From contig CAJYJO010000019.1 in NCBI GenBank assembly GCA_913774845.1, forward strand, positions 1 through 64,000: a stretch of DNA of 64,000 nt. Direction: 5' to 3'. Numbering within the stretch: the first letter of the stretch is position 1; each line of letters opens with the position of its first letter. The translations under genes were made by a program, and so were the position numbers. Of this stretch, positions 43,774 to 53,720 are shown in pieces. The stretch comes from an uncultured Microbacterium sp. Lineage in GTDB: Bacteria; Actinomycetota; Actinomycetes; Actinomycetales; Microbacteriaceae. The notes under the pieces are model-generated. The model worked only from the letters and a program-made list of their open reading frames with translations. It did not search any database and was not told where the DNA came from.

Positions 43774-44174
43774 TCTCCACCGAGTTGGCCCTGGCGCTGC
43801 GCGAAGCGGGACTGGTGTGGCATCCGCGCTCCGGCGATCGATTCCAGCTCGACGAGCCCGAGTTCGAGGCCGACGTCTTCACGGTCAGCGAGATGACCGT
43901 CGAACCGCGCGACTATCCGTCGGGGCGGATCCTCGCGTTCAACGGCACGACGGAGTGGGCCCTGGACTCCGTCGCCACCGAGGACGCGCTGTGGCTGCCC
44001 TCGGAGTCGCAGTTGCGCGAGCTGCTGCGCTCGACGTTCCGGTCGCTGCGCCGCCTGTCGGACACCTACGAGGTCGAGATCTCGGTGGGAGGCGCGGTGC
44101 TGGTCTTCGATCACCCCGCGCCGGCCGACGCGTACGCGCTCGCCGTGCTGGAGCTGCTGCGCCGCACGCACTGA
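43770..44174 (+). CDS. Uncharacterised small protein
   Basis: A 134-residue soluble protein beginning MISTELALALREAGLVWHP. It has mixed alpha/beta character and ends in a helix (ALAVLELLRRTH). I recall similar proteins in Microbacterium annotated on weak grounds as pilus-assembly related; I see no motif supporting that. ATG at 43770 is preferred over ATG at 43761 because of the CAGAAT spacing. It is divergent from the acyl-CoA dehydrogenase gene. Confidence 0.65.
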   Translation: MISTELALALREAGLVWHPRSGDRFQLDEPEFEADVFTVSEMTVEPRDYPSGRILAFNGTTEWALDSVATEDALWLPSESQLRELLRSTFRSLRRLSDTYEVEISVGGAVLVFDHPAPADAYALAVLELLRRTH

Positions 44175-44289
44175 CGGCGACGCGGGTTTCTGCCGCGAGC
44201 AGCCGGTGAAGCGGGCCGGGCGCTTCGAGTTGACGGCAGCGCGGGCTTCCGTCGCGCGTGGACCGGTGCGGGCGCGCGCCGGGTGGGGC

Positions 44290-45495
44290 TCAGGTGATCG
44301 TCGGGACCGGTTCGGTGTCGGGGATGGGGCTCGCGTCGCCGTGACGGAGGTCGGGGAAGCCGCGCACGAACACCGCCGACACGACGAAGCCCGCGGCGGC
44401 GAAACCGGCGGCCGCGACATAGGCGCCGGTGGGGCCGGCACCGTCGACGAGGAAGCCCGCGACGGCCGAGCCCGCGGCCGCGCCGATGAGCTGCCCGGTG
44501 CCGATCCAGCCGTAGGCCTCGGCCGTCTCGCTGAAGCGGACGCTGGCCGAGGTCATCGCGAACATCACGGCGAGGGCCGGGGCGATGCCCGCGCCGGCGA
44601 CGAGCAGCGTCGCTCCCAGCCACCACGCGTTGAGCGAGACGATCGTGAGCGACAGCCCGAGCGCGACGATCGCGAAGCGGCGGGCCATCGCCCACGGGCC
44701 GATCGGGATGTGCCCGAACGAGAGTCCGCCCGCGAGGCTGCCGACGGCGAACACGGCCAGGACCAGGCCCGCCTCGAGGCCGCCGTGGTCGAAGGTGGCG
44801 ACGACGCCCGCCTCGACCGCGGCGCAGGCGCCGATGAGCAGGAACCCCGTCGCCGTGGCGAGGATGACGGGCGGTTTGGTCAGGACGCGTCCGAGACCGC
44901 GGCGGCTGCGCGGAATGCGCACACGGCCGACCTCGGGGCTGAGGATGAACCACGCGCCGCCGCCGAGGAGGATGACGACCACCACGAGCAGGCCGGGGAC
45001 GGTGCCCACCTGGGTGGCCACGAGCGTGATGAGCACGGGCGCGAGCACCCAGATGATCTCCTGCAGTGAGGCGTCGAGCGAATAGAGCGGGGTCAGCTGC
45101 TTCGAGGGCACCATCTTGGGATAGATGGTGCGCACGGCGGACTGCACGGGCGGGGTGGACAGGCCCGCGATGAGCCCGAGCACCATGTAGAGGGGGAGGG
45201 GCATCTCGATCAGCGCCAGGGTCGCGATCGCCGCCGCGCACACGAGGAGGGTGACCGTGAGCACGCGCCGCATGCCCCAGATGCCCATCCACCGGCTCGT
45301 CACCGGACCGGCGACGGCCTGACCGATGCTCGTCGCGGCGAGCACGAGACCCGCCGCACCGTAGGAGCCGGTGACGTGTTCGATGTGCAGGAGCACGGCG
45401 AGGCTCGTCATGCCGTTGGGGAAGCGCGCCGTCAACTGCGCGGCGATGATGCGCCCCACGCCCGGGGTTCTGAGGAGTACGCGGTAGCCGGCCAC
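44290..45495 (-). CDS. MFS transporter
   Basis: A 401-residue major-facilitator protein with 12 spans. The N-terminus begins [20 protein letters not shown], a cytoplasmic loop after span 2 carries [17 protein letters not shown] (motif A region), and a charged tail ends the protein. Probably an exporter; substrate unknown. Leaderless: TAGCGT, 6 nt, GTG at 45495. The 115-bp gap to the previous gene holds G/C-rich sequence without features. Confidence 0.9.
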   Translation of the reverse strand: MAGYRVLLRTPGVGRIIAAQLTARFPNGMTSLAVLLHIEHVTGSYGAAGLVLAATSIGQAVAGPVTSRWMGIWGMRRVLTVTLLVCAAAIATLALIEMPLPLYMVLGLIAGLSTPPVQSAVRTIYPKMVPSKQLTPLYSLDASLQEIIWVLAPVLITLVATQVGTVPGLLVVVVILLGGGAWFILSPEVGRVRIPRSRRGLGRVLTKPPVILATATGFLLIGACAAVEAGVVATFDHGGLEAGLVLAVFAVGSLAGGLSFGHIPIGPWAMARRFAIVALGLSLTIVSLNAWWLGATLLVAGAGIAPALAVMFAMTSASVRFSETAEAYGWIGTGQLIGAAAGSAVAGFLVDGAGPTGAYVAAAGFAAAGFVVSAVFVRGFPDLRHGDASPIPDTEPVPTIT

Positions 45496-45501
45496 CGCAC
45501 A

Positions 45502-45507
45502 ACGCTA
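45502..45507 (-). promoter_or_regulatory. Putative -10 (TAGCGT) of the MFS gene
   Basis: On the minus strand TAGCGT is followed by 6 nt and then GTG at 45495. Confidence 0.6.
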
Positions 45508-45773
45508 CAGCGCCCCTCGGACATCCGCCGAGGGGGGGCGGAGGAGAGGATGCCGCGACACGCCGCGACACGCCGGTCGCCGTTTTCCCCCGCCTGTGCG
45601 ATGTCGGAACCCCCGTCTAGCGTCCGATCTGTGGACAGACATCGGTGGTCGCCGCGAGAACCGCGGAATCGCGCCTGTCGACAGCGACTCGGACGGGGGC
45701 GGATCTGTGGATGAAAGCGTGGACAACCTGTGTTGTACATGGGGAGAGACGGTGGAAAATCACACGGATGTAA

Positions 45774-45822
45774 CTACTACCCCTTGTGGTGCCTTCCGAT
45801 GTCCGTCCCCATATGTAGTATT
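45774..45822 (+). promoter_or_regulatory. Candidate NrdR box pair and nrdHIEF promoter
   Basis: Two sites fit the NrdR consensus core C-W-A-n4-T-W-G-T: CTACCCCTTGT at 45777-45787 and CCATATGTAGT at 45809-45819. They are 32 bp apart, the usual three-turn spacing. The second overlaps the likely -10 TAGTAT (45816-45821). Three DnaA-box-like words (TGTGGACAG at 45630, TGTGGATGA at 45706, GTGGACAAC at 45719) lie upstream. The rest of 45496-45882 shows no gene. Confidence 0.6.
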
Positions 45823-45882
45823 GAGGTCCCGGCGAGCCCTGCCCGCCCGGACGAAGATTTTCCAGGGGAGAGAGAGAACGAC

Positions 45883-46116
45883 ATGGCGATCACGGTCTAC
45901 ACCAAGCCGTCCTGCGTCCAGTGCACCGCGACCTACCGCGCACTCGACTCGAAGGGCATCGAGTACAACGTGCTCGACCTGTCCGAAGACCCGTCGGCGC
46001 TCGAGCAGGTCAAGTCGCTCGGGTACCTTCAGGCCCCCGTCGTCATCACCGACGAGGACCACTGGTCGGGCTTCCGTCCCGACAAGATCGACGAGCTCGC
46101 TTCGCGTCTCGCCTGA
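45883..46116 (+). CDS. nrdH: NrdH glutaredoxin-like redoxin
   Basis: A 77-residue thioredoxin-fold electron donor for class Ib ribonucleotide reductase. The redox site is [14 protein letters not shown] (CVQC) and the C-terminal [13 protein letters not shown] is the NrdH signature that allows reduction by thioredoxin reductase. GGGGAGAGAGAG precedes the ATG. First gene of nrdHIEF. Confidence 0.97.
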   Translation: MAITVYTKPSCVQCTATYRALDSKGIEYNVLDLSEDPSALEQVKSLGYLQAPVVITDEDHWSGFRPDKIDELASRLA

Positions 46117-46144
46117 GCGGGCGACACGCACTCGGACTCTCGTC

Positions 46145-46585
46145 ATGAGCGCTGTCATGTCGGCGACCGAGACTCCGCTGCTGGTCTACTTCTCGAGCGT
46201 GTCGGGCAACACCGCGCGTTTCATCGAGAAGCTCGGCAAACGGGCCGTGCGCATTCCGCTCCGGCCGACCGACCCGCCCCTCCACGTCGACGAACCCTTC
46301 GTGCTGGTCACCCCCACCTACGGCGGGGGTGCCGGCCGGGGCGTCGAGAAGGGGGCGGTCCCCAAGCAGGTCATCCGCTTCCTCAACGAGGAGCGGAACC
46401 GGCGCAACATCCGCGGGGTCATCTCCGCGGGGAACACGAACTTCGGCGATGCGTTCTGCCTCGCCGGCGACATCGTCGCGCGCAAGTGCGCGGTGCCGCA
46501 CCTGTACCGCTTAGAAGTTTTCGGCACGCCTGACGACGTCGAGCGCGTCACCGAGGGATTGGAACGATGGTGGAAGTTGGGTTGA
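46145..46585 (+). CDS. nrdI: NrdI flavodoxin-like protein
   Basis: A 146-residue flavodoxin that supplies oxidant to assemble the Mn(III)2-tyrosyl radical of NrdF. FMN phosphate loop: [16 protein letters not shown]; then [12 protein letters not shown] and [15 protein letters not shown]. An ATG at 46157 is an alternative start with four fewer residues. It overlaps nrdE by 19 bp. Confidence 0.95.
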   Translation: MSAVMSATETPLLVYFSSVSGNTARFIEKLGKRAVRIPLRPTDPPLHVDEPFVLVTPTYGGGAGRGVEKGAVPKQVIRFLNEERNRRNIRGVISAGNTNFGDAFCLAGDIVARKCAVPHLYRLEVFGTPDDVERVTEGLERWWKLG

Positions 46586-48723
46586 CCGACGTGGACGTGA
46601 AGACCGAAGCGCGATTCGAGGGCATGGACTACCACGCCCTCAACGCGATGCTGAACCTGTACGACGCCAACGGCAAGATCCAGTTCGACGCCGACAAGCG
46701 GGCCGCGCGGGAGTACTTCCTGCAGCACGTCAACCAGAACACCGTGTTCTTCCACTCGCTCAAGGAGCGCCTCGACTACCTCGTCGAGAAGGAGTACTAC
46801 GAGCCCACCGTGCTCGCGAAGTACTCGATGGAGTTCATCCAGGAGCTCAACGACCGCGCGTACGGTGCGAAGTTCCGCTTCGAGACCTTCCTCGGCGCGT
46901 TCAAGTACTACACCAGCTACACGCTGAAGACCTTCGACGGGAAGCGCTACCTCGAGCGCTTCGAGGACCGTGTCGTCATGACGGCCCTCGCCCTCGCCGA
47001 CGGCGACCAGCGCCTCGCCGTGCAGCTCGTCGACGAGATCATCTCGGGCCGCTTCCAGCCCGCGACCCCGACCTTCCTCAACGCGGGCAAGGCCCAGCGC
47101 GGTGAGCTCGTCTCCTGCTTCCTCCTGCGCATCGAAGACAACATGGAGTCGATCGCCCGCGGCATCAACTCCGCGCTGCAGCTGTCGAAGCGCGGCGGCG
47201 GCGTGGCGCTGCTGCTGTCGAACATCCGCGAGTCGGGTGCGCCGATCAAGCAGATCGAGAACCAGTCGTCGGGCATCATCCCCGTCATGAAGCTCCTCGA
47301 AGACAGCTTCAGCTACGCCAACCAGCTCGGTGCACGCCAGGGCGCGGGTGCGGTCTACCTCAACGCGCACCACCCCGACATCCTGCGTTTCCTCGACACC
47401 AAGCGCGAGAACGCCGACGAGAAGATCCGCATCAAGACGCTGTCGCTGGGTGTCGTCATCCCCGACATCACGTTCGAACTCGCCAAGAACGGCGAAGACA
47501 TGTATCTCTTCTCGCCGTACGACGTCGAGCGCGTCTACAAGAAGCCGTTCGGCGACATCTCGGTCACCGAGAAGTACCGCGAGATGGTCGACGACCCGCG
47601 CATCAAGAAGACGAAGATCAACGCGCGCGAGTTCTTCCAGACCCTCGCCGAGATCCAGTTCGAGTCGGGCTACCCGTACATCATGTTCGAGGACACGGTG
47701 AACAAGGCCAACCCGATCGCCGGTCGCATCAACATGTCGAACCTGTGCTCGGAGATCCTCCAGGTCAACACGCCAACGTCCTACAACGAAGACCTCTCCT
47801 ACGCCGAGATCGGCAAGGACATCTCGTGCAACCTCGGCTCGATGAACATCGCCCTGGCGATGGACGGCCGCGACCTCGGCCTCACCGTCGAGACCGCGAT
47901 CCGCGCCCTCACCGCGGTCAGCGACCAGAGCCACATCGCCTCGGTCCGCTCGATCGAAGACGGCAACGACCGCTCGCACGCCATCGGTCTCGGCCAGATG
48001 AACCTGCACGGCTACCTCGCTCGCGAGCACGTGCACTACGGCTCCGAAGAGGGCATCGACTTCACGAACATCTACTTCTACACGGTGCTCTTCCACGCCC
48101 TGCGGGCGTCGAACCGCCTCGCGATCGAGCGTGGCACCTCGTTCGACGGCTTCGAGAACTCCACCTACGCGTCGGGGGAGTTCTTCGAGAAGTACACCGA
48201 CCGGGTGTGGGCTCCCGAGACCGAGAAGACGAAGGAGCTGTTCGCCGGCATCCAGATCCCCACGCAGGACGACTGGCGTGAGCTGAAGGCGTCGGTGCAG
48301 GCCCACGGCATCTACAACCAGAACCTGCAGGCCGTCCCGCCGACCGGTTCGATCTCGTACATCAACAACTCGACGAGCTCGATCCACCCGATCGCGTCGA
48401 AGATAGAGATCCGCAAGGAAGGCAAGCTCGGTCGCGTCTACTACCCGGCGCCGTTCATGACGAACGACAACCTGGAGTACTACCAGGACGCGTACGAGAT
48501 CGGCTACGAGAAGGTCATCGACACCTACGCCGCCGCCACGCAGCACGTCGACCAGGGCCTGTCGCTGACGCTGTTCTTCAAGGACACCGTCACCACCCGC
48601 GACATCAACAAGGCCCAGATCTACGCGTGGAAGAAGGGCATCAAGACCATCTACTACATCCGTCTGCGTCAGCTGGCGCTCGAGGGCACCGACATGACCG
48701 AGTGCGTCTCGTGCATGCTCTGA
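46567..48723 (+). CDS. nrdE: Class Ib ribonucleotide reductase alpha subunit
   Basis: The 718-residue large subunit, reducing ribonucleoside diphosphates to deoxyribonucleotides. Active-site features: the [20 protein letters not shown] region with the first redox Cys, the NLCSEIL radical-site segment (catalytic Asn-Leu-Cys-Ser-Glu), [20 protein letters not shown], and the C-terminal Cys pair ECVSCML that is reduced by NrdH. It lacks the ATP-cone domain, as class Ib enzymes do. Confidence 0.98.
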   Translation: MVEVGLTDVDVKTEARFEGMDYHALNAMLNLYDANGKIQFDADKRAAREYFLQHVNQNTVFFHSLKERLDYLVEKEYYEPTVLAKYSMEFIQELNDRAYGAKFRFETFLGAFKYYTSYTLKTFDGKRYLERFEDRVVMTALALADGDQRLAVQLVDEIISGRFQPATPTFLNAGKAQRGELVSCFLLRIEDNMESIARGINSALQLSKRGGGVALLLSNIRESGAPIKQIENQSSGIIPVMKLLEDSFSYANQLGARQGAGAVYLNAHHPDILRFLDTKRENADEKIRIKTLSLGVVIPDITFELAKNGEDMYLFSPYDVERVYKKPFGDISVTEKYREMVDDPRIKKTKINAREFFQTLAEIQFESGYPYIMFEDTVNKANPIAGRINMSNLCSEILQVNTPTSYNEDLSYAEIGKDISCNLGSMNIALAMDGRDLGLTVETAIRALTAVSDQSHIASVRSIEDGNDRSHAIGLGQMNLHGYLAREHVHYGSEEGIDFTNIYFYTVLFHALRASNRLAIERGTSFDGFENSTYASGEFFEKYTDRVWAPETEKTKELFAGIQIPTQDDWRELKASVQAHGIYNQNLQAVPPTGSISYINNSTSSIHPIASKIEIRKEGKLGRVYYPAPFMTNDNLEYYQDAYEIGYEKVIDTYAAATQHVDQGLSLTLFFKDTVTTRDINKAQIYAWKKGIKTIYYIRLRQLALEGTDMTECVSCML

Positions 48724-48742
48724 GCCGCTGACCCCTCACTGA

Positions 48743-49744
<1,002 letters not shown>

Positions 49745-49855
49745 AACGGCGACTTTGGCCCCTCGGCGGTGGCTCAGCAGGCTGTTGTTTCTCATACCAC
49801 GGTCGGATTCCATGCTGTCGGGCGAGGCGTTCGCTAATTCGATCAGGAGTCACCG

Positions 49856-51199
49856 TTGGTAGATGCAATCGCGGAGCCGACCACGCCGAGAGCGTTGAGG
49901 CACGGCCGGTCGCAAGTTTTTTCCCCGGCCGCGCTTTCGACCTTCATGGCGAGGCTGCTGCTACAAGGCTCGAACGCGCCAATCGGCTCGTTACTTGACC
50001 CGGGCGCGGGTGCGGGCGCTCTCACTGAGAGCGTACTTTCCCTGGTATCGATCCCGATACGCACCATAATGGTGGAGCGAGACCCCGTGCTAGCTGACCA
50101 CCTCAGTGACCTAGCCCACGATTACCGCGCGCTGTTAGCGCCCGGGAGCGAGATCGTGCGCGAAGATTTCTTGGTGACCGCGCCCCGATTGAAGGCGGCG
50201 GGGGTGGGCTTCACGCACGTGATCATGAACCCGCCCTACCAGCGTATCTTGCTCGGTGATGGGGCGCGGGAGCACCTGGCGCTGGCGGGCTTGCAGGTAC
50301 CTAACCTGTACGCGGCTTTTCTATGGTGGGGAGTCCAGCTCTTACGGCCGCAAGGACGCCTCGTCGCCGTCGTCCCCCGTTCCTTTCTGAGCGGCCGTCA
50401 ATTCCGTCACCTCCGGACGCAAATACTAAGCCAGTGCGGCCTTGTTCGGCTGCATCATTTCCGTAATCGTAAATCGATTTTCGGCCGCGATTCGGTTCAA
50501 CAGGAAGTCGTCGTGGTTTGTCTCGTCAAAGGGAAACAGCGCGCGAAGATTGCGTTTTCAAGTTCCGACGGACTTGACGACTTGGGAGCGCCGGCGGTCG
50601 AAGTTCCGAGCGATCGTTTGATCTCGACATCACCAGATGATCAGGTCGTTCTTGTGCCCGCGTCCGCAGATGCAGCGAAGCTCAGGCCGAGGGTCAATGG
50701 GCTTGCGATCCCACCAAACGTTCGCGTCTCGGTTGGGTCCATAGTGGATTTCCGCCACTCTAAGGACATCTGCGAGTTCTCGGACGCAACGGTTCCTCTG
50801 GTCGGTTCTGAAATTTTCTCGGCCAGGCCAATCGGTCACCGCGCGATCAGGCTTGGTGTGCACTTGCGTCGCCATATCAAGCCGCCAGGAGAGTATGTTG
50901 TCATACGGCGGATATCGCCTCCCGAGTCTCGTCCGCGGCTGCAAGCAGTCCATTTGCGAGCTCTGGGCGGCGACTTCGCTCGCGGCTTAACGTTTGAGAA
51001 CCACGTCCTTGTCGTGCACGCAGACGGCCGGGGGATGAACTCTGCAGACTGCGAAAGGATTCTGGACATTCTGAGCTCAAATTCAGCGCAGGAGCAGATC
51101 GCCGAACGTTGTAGTAGTACACAAATCAACGCTTCGGACGTTCTGGCTATCAAGACGTCGATTGATGAAAGGGCAGAGATACGATGGAAAGCGATGTAG
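49856..51199 (+). CDS. Adenine-N6 DNA methyltransferase (Eco57I/TaqI-like)
   Basis: A 447-residue gamma-type N6-adenine methyltransferase. Motif X/I region: SQVFSPAALSTFMARLLL then LLDPGAGAGALTESVL (SAM-binding DPGAGxG); motif IV: THVIMNPPYQRI (NPPY, the catalytic motif); then RLVAVVPRSFLSGRQFR. The C-terminal 200 residues are a probable target-recognition region. It lacks a PD-(D/E)xK nuclease motif, so it is methylation-only. The start is TTG with AGGAGT 6 bp upstream. First gene of a three-gene cassette, overlapping DUF262 by 16 bp. GC is lower than neighbours, suggesting transfer. Confidence 0.85.
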   Translation: MVDAIAEPTTPRALRHGRSQVFSPAALSTFMARLLLQGSNAPIGSLLDPGAGAGALTESVLSLVSIPIRTIMVERDPVLADHLSDLAHDYRALLAPGSEIVREDFLVTAPRLKAAGVGFTHVIMNPPYQRILLGDGAREHLALAGLQVPNLYAAFLWWGVQLLRPQGRLVAVVPRSFLSGRQFRHLRTQILSQCGLVRLHHFRNRKSIFGRDSVQQEVVVVCLVKGKQRAKIAFSSSDGLDDLGAPAVEVPSDRLISTSPDDQVVLVPASADAAKLRPRVNGLAIPPNVRVSVGSIVDFRHSKDICEFSDATVPLVGSEIFSARPIGHRAIRLGVHLRRHIKPPGEYVVIRRISPPESRPRLQAVHLRALGGDFARGLTFENHVLVVHADGRGMNSADCERILDILSSNSAQEQIAERCSSTQINASDVLAIKTSIDERAEIRWKAM

Positions 51200-52296
51200 C
51201 GGGTGCGCTAGACCGGCAGCCCACACTGCAAACAGTCACGTGGCTCTTGAGTTTACGAAAATTCGGTCAACTTGATCTCGACCCTCCGTATCAGCGAAAG
51301 AGTGTATGGACCCTTCGTGAGAAACGCATGTTTCTCGATACTGTGTTTCGCAATTTCCCGAGTCCCGCGATCTTCCTACACCGGGACCTGGATGATGACG
51401 GCAACGCAACGTATCACGTCGTTGACGGTAAACAGCGATTGTCCACTATTCTTGATTTTGCGGATAACAAGCTACGCCTGCCATCAGATTTCGGTGACTC
51501 TCGCCTGGACGGCGCGAACTGGAAGTCACTGGCTGAGTTTCCGGCTGCTCGCAAGGCTTTTTGGGCGTACGAATTGACCGTCGAGTTCATCGATGACGTG
51601 CAAGAGACTCTCGTTCGTGAGATATTTTCGCGGCTGAACCAGAATTCGAGAAAACTGGAGCGTCAAGAACTGAGGCATGCACGCTTTGATGGATGGCTTC
51701 TCTCGTTCGTCGAGTCTCAGGCTGAGAACGAGGCCTGGCGTGTCCTCAAGGTTTCAACACCCGCTCGTTCACGGCGAATGGCAGATGCGCAGTTGATTCT
51801 CGAACTGGCCCAAGTTCTTCTTGAGTCAAGACCGGTGGGGTTCGATCAGGATCGGCTCGACGAGCTTTGTGCTCAATTCGACGATGTCAACATATTGGAC
51901 GACGCGCAGGTCGGCTATTTTGAGGAAGAATTCAGCGAGGCACTTGCACTTCTGTTGACCCTGAACGGGGAGGATGGGTTTATCTCGTCTTTGTTCCGAT
52001 CTCGGAACAACTTGTACTCGATTTGGTCGGTTGTTGCGTTAGCTGAAGGCTTGAGTGACGACACCCAAAGAATCAGGTCCTTGCTTGAGGAATTCTTCGC
52101 TGAGGTTGATCGCGTTCGAGAGGCGGAGAAAGCTGATCCGCAACGCGATCGTAGCGCCGATGATGTCGACGTCCTCTCCTACGTTCTCAATTCCTCCGGC
52201 GCTGCCACCGAAGCGCCGCAGCGTCTAGCGCGGCATGAGGCTTTGCGTCACTATCTACTCACCACGAGCGATGTCGATACCACCATCTTGGCGTGA
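51184..52296 (+). CDS. DUF262-domain (GmrSD/ParB-Srx-like) protein
   Basis: A 370-residue protein. The N-terminal DUF262 domain has LDPPYQRKSVWTLREKRMFLD, then YHVVDGKQRLSTILDF, the nucleotide-handling DGQQR-type motif (here DGKQR), and LVREIFSRLNQNSRKLERQE. These are the core motifs of the GmrS/DndB-like NTPase fold used in modification-dependent restriction and phosphorothioation systems. There is no DUF1524 HNH nuclease in the C-terminal half, so it would need a partner or act as sensor. It overlaps both neighbouring genes. Confidence 0.85.
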   Translation: MESDVAGALDRQPTLQTVTWLLSLRKFGQLDLDPPYQRKSVWTLREKRMFLDTVFRNFPSPAIFLHRDLDDDGNATYHVVDGKQRLSTILDFADNKLRLPSDFGDSRLDGANWKSLAEFPAARKAFWAYELTVEFIDDVQETLVREIFSRLNQNSRKLERQELRHARFDGWLLSFVESQAENEAWRVLKVSTPARSRRMADAQLILELAQVLLESRPVGFDQDRLDELCAQFDDVNILDDAQVGYFEEEFSEALALLLTLNGEDGFISSLFRSRNNLYSIWSVVALAEGLSDDTQRIRSLLEEFFAEVDRVREAEKADPQRDRSADDVDVLSYVLNSSGAATEAPQRLARHEALRHYLLTTSDVDTTILA

Positions 52297-53233
52297 AGCC
52301 TACCGGGCGCAGAGGGATTTGGGTGCCCTGCTTGCGGCCGACGTTGCCCGCCACCTCAAGCAGGCGCCCCCGGGATGGTATACCGAGTATCGGGTGAAGG
52401 AAGAGCAGAGTTTCTACCAAAAGATCGAAACTGGGGCGGTACCGGACTTTGCGCGACTAGAGGACTTTGTTGGAGCGCTGATCGTTGTCCCACTTACATC
52501 AGATTTGCCAGCGGCTTTCGATTTCGTGTCAGAATTCTTCGAGGTGCAATATCGCCGCCCGGAGAAAGACAACTGGGCTGAAGGGCCCGCTTCGGATTTC
52601 AGATTCAATGATGTCCGGTTATATGGTGCGTTGAAATCGGACGAAGCGCTTCCTCCGCGCGAGGTCGATCAAATGGTCTTCGAAATTCAGGTGAAGACCT
52701 TCTTTCAGCACGCATGGGCGAGCGCAACGCATGATCTGGTGTATAAGTATCCCAGGTTCAGTTGGTCGCGTAGTCGAGTAGCAGCTCAAGTAAGGGCTAT
52801 TCTAGAAAGCGCGGAAATGTCTATCGCGGCTCTGGATGCAATCGAAGAATCGGCTGTAGTGTCTCGCCAAGGCGATCCCGAAGCGAGCCTCAATGGTTTC
52901 TTAGAGGTGATTGAAGATAATTGGTCGAGTGCTGATCTCCCGACGAATAGAAAGCGGATGACCGAGACAATCTCTACGCTTTGTGGCGCGCTCGGCCTTG
53001 ATGCGCTTAGCTTGTCCGAATTGCTGCGGCGCGGTAAGGAAGACCTAAATGGTCACCCGGAGGGGTGGTCGCCCTATCAGTGTGTTGTGGACTACGCAAG
53101 CCGGTACCAGGGTGACGCTCTCCGTAAATCCCTCAGAAAGACATTGCGGCGCCCCAAAGTAATTCACGTGACTCCCGAAGTGTTGGAGCGACTTTCGCTC
53201 ACGATTGCGGGTTGTCCATCGGCGAGAATCTGA
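52271..53233 (+). CDS. RelA/SpoT-type nucleotide pyrophosphokinase-like protein
   Basis: A 320-residue protein (ATG at 52235 would add 12). Residues 40-160 form a RelA/SpoT synthetase-like domain: YRVKEEQSFYQKI (Arg41, Lys43, Ser47 and Lys51 match the ATP site), RLEDFVGALIVV (Asp65), and VFEIQVKTFFQHAWASATHD (catalytic-type Glu138 with Gln140, then His154). The guanosine-binding G-loop is not canonical: the NGYRSxH position reads NDVRLYG, so the acceptor may not be GDP/GTP. No hydrolase domain. The C-terminal 160 residues are helical and unassigned. Last gene of the methyltransferase-DUF262 cassette. Confidence 0.75.
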   Translation: MSIPPSWREAYRAQRDLGALLAADVARHLKQAPPGWYTEYRVKEEQSFYQKIETGAVPDFARLEDFVGALIVVPLTSDLPAAFDFVSEFFEVQYRRPEKDNWAEGPASDFRFNDVRLYGALKSDEALPPREVDQMVFEIQVKTFFQHAWASATHDLVYKYPRFSWSRSRVAAQVRAILESAEMSIAALDAIEESAVVSRQGDPEASLNGFLEVIEDNWSSADLPTNRKRMTETISTLCGALGLDALSLSELLRRGKEDLNGHPEGWSPYQCVVDYASRYQGDALRKSLRKTLRRPKVIHVTPEVLERLSLTIAGCPSARI

Positions 53234-53536
53234 TGCCTGCGCAGGAATGATCAGTTCTGCGCGTATGGCCCCGCGCTGAGTGCTGGCGCAAACCCGAGGG
53301 CAAGTAGTTCATCATATTGTGGATATGTTGAGTAAGCGTGGTGGAGCCTCGGCCATCAGTCACCATCGGGGCATTAGCTGGTGTGGTATGTGCCCTCTCA
53401 TTCATTCTGGAGAGTCGCTGAGGTAAGCCGTCAATGTCCGCGTTGCGTTCCGCGGGAGTAAACCGGCAGTGGCTCCGGCGTGCGCGTCGTCTGATGTTTC
53501 CTCACCGTCCGTGGCGCCGCCGCTCGCGCCCGCTCC
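53234..53536. other. Intergenic region after the cassette, no gene seen
   Basis: About 300 bp of mixed composition (less GC-rich up to about 53420). I see no convincing coding frame, tRNA or repeat. The composition change near 53420 may mark the right edge of the transferred segment. Confidence 0.5.
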
Positions 53537-53542
53537 TACGAT
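53537..53542 (+). promoter_or_regulatory. Putative -10 (TACGAT), leaderless type
   Basis: TACGAT is followed by 7 nt and then ATG at 53550. Confidence 0.5.
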
Positions 53543-53549
53543 GGAGCAC

Positions 53550-53720
53550 ATGGGACGCGACGACGACGAGCAGGAGCGGCGCGCGCTCCGCTCGATCGAG
53601 GCGATCAACGCGGGCGCCGACATCGGCGACGAGGCGTTCCAGCTCGCGAACGAGTTCACCGACCGGAACACCGCTCGAGCGACGGCGTGGCTGAAGCGGC
53701 GCTTCGGTCGGGGCGAGTGA
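53550..53720 (+). CDS. Small charged hypothetical protein
   Basis: A 56-residue protein beginning MGRDDDEQERRALRSIEAIN, acidic then basic, ending AWLKRRFGRGE. Helical, no membrane segment. The start at 53550 is set by the leaderless promoter; ATG at 53541 is the alternative. Its stop overlaps the next GTG start (GTGA), so it is coupled to the GH114-like lipoprotein. Function unknown. Confidence 0.55.
   Translation: MGRDDDEQERRALRSIEAINAGADIGDEAFQLANEFTDRNTARATAWLKRRFGRGE

Noticed and set aside
52297-53233. DUF1524 HNH nuclease as the missing GmrD partner
   Set aside because: The reading frame shows RelA/SpoT motifs and no H-x-x-P or HNH signature.
53199-53405. Small minus-strand frame after the RelA-like gene
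   Set aside because: Composition and lack of a ribosome site or promoter do not support it.
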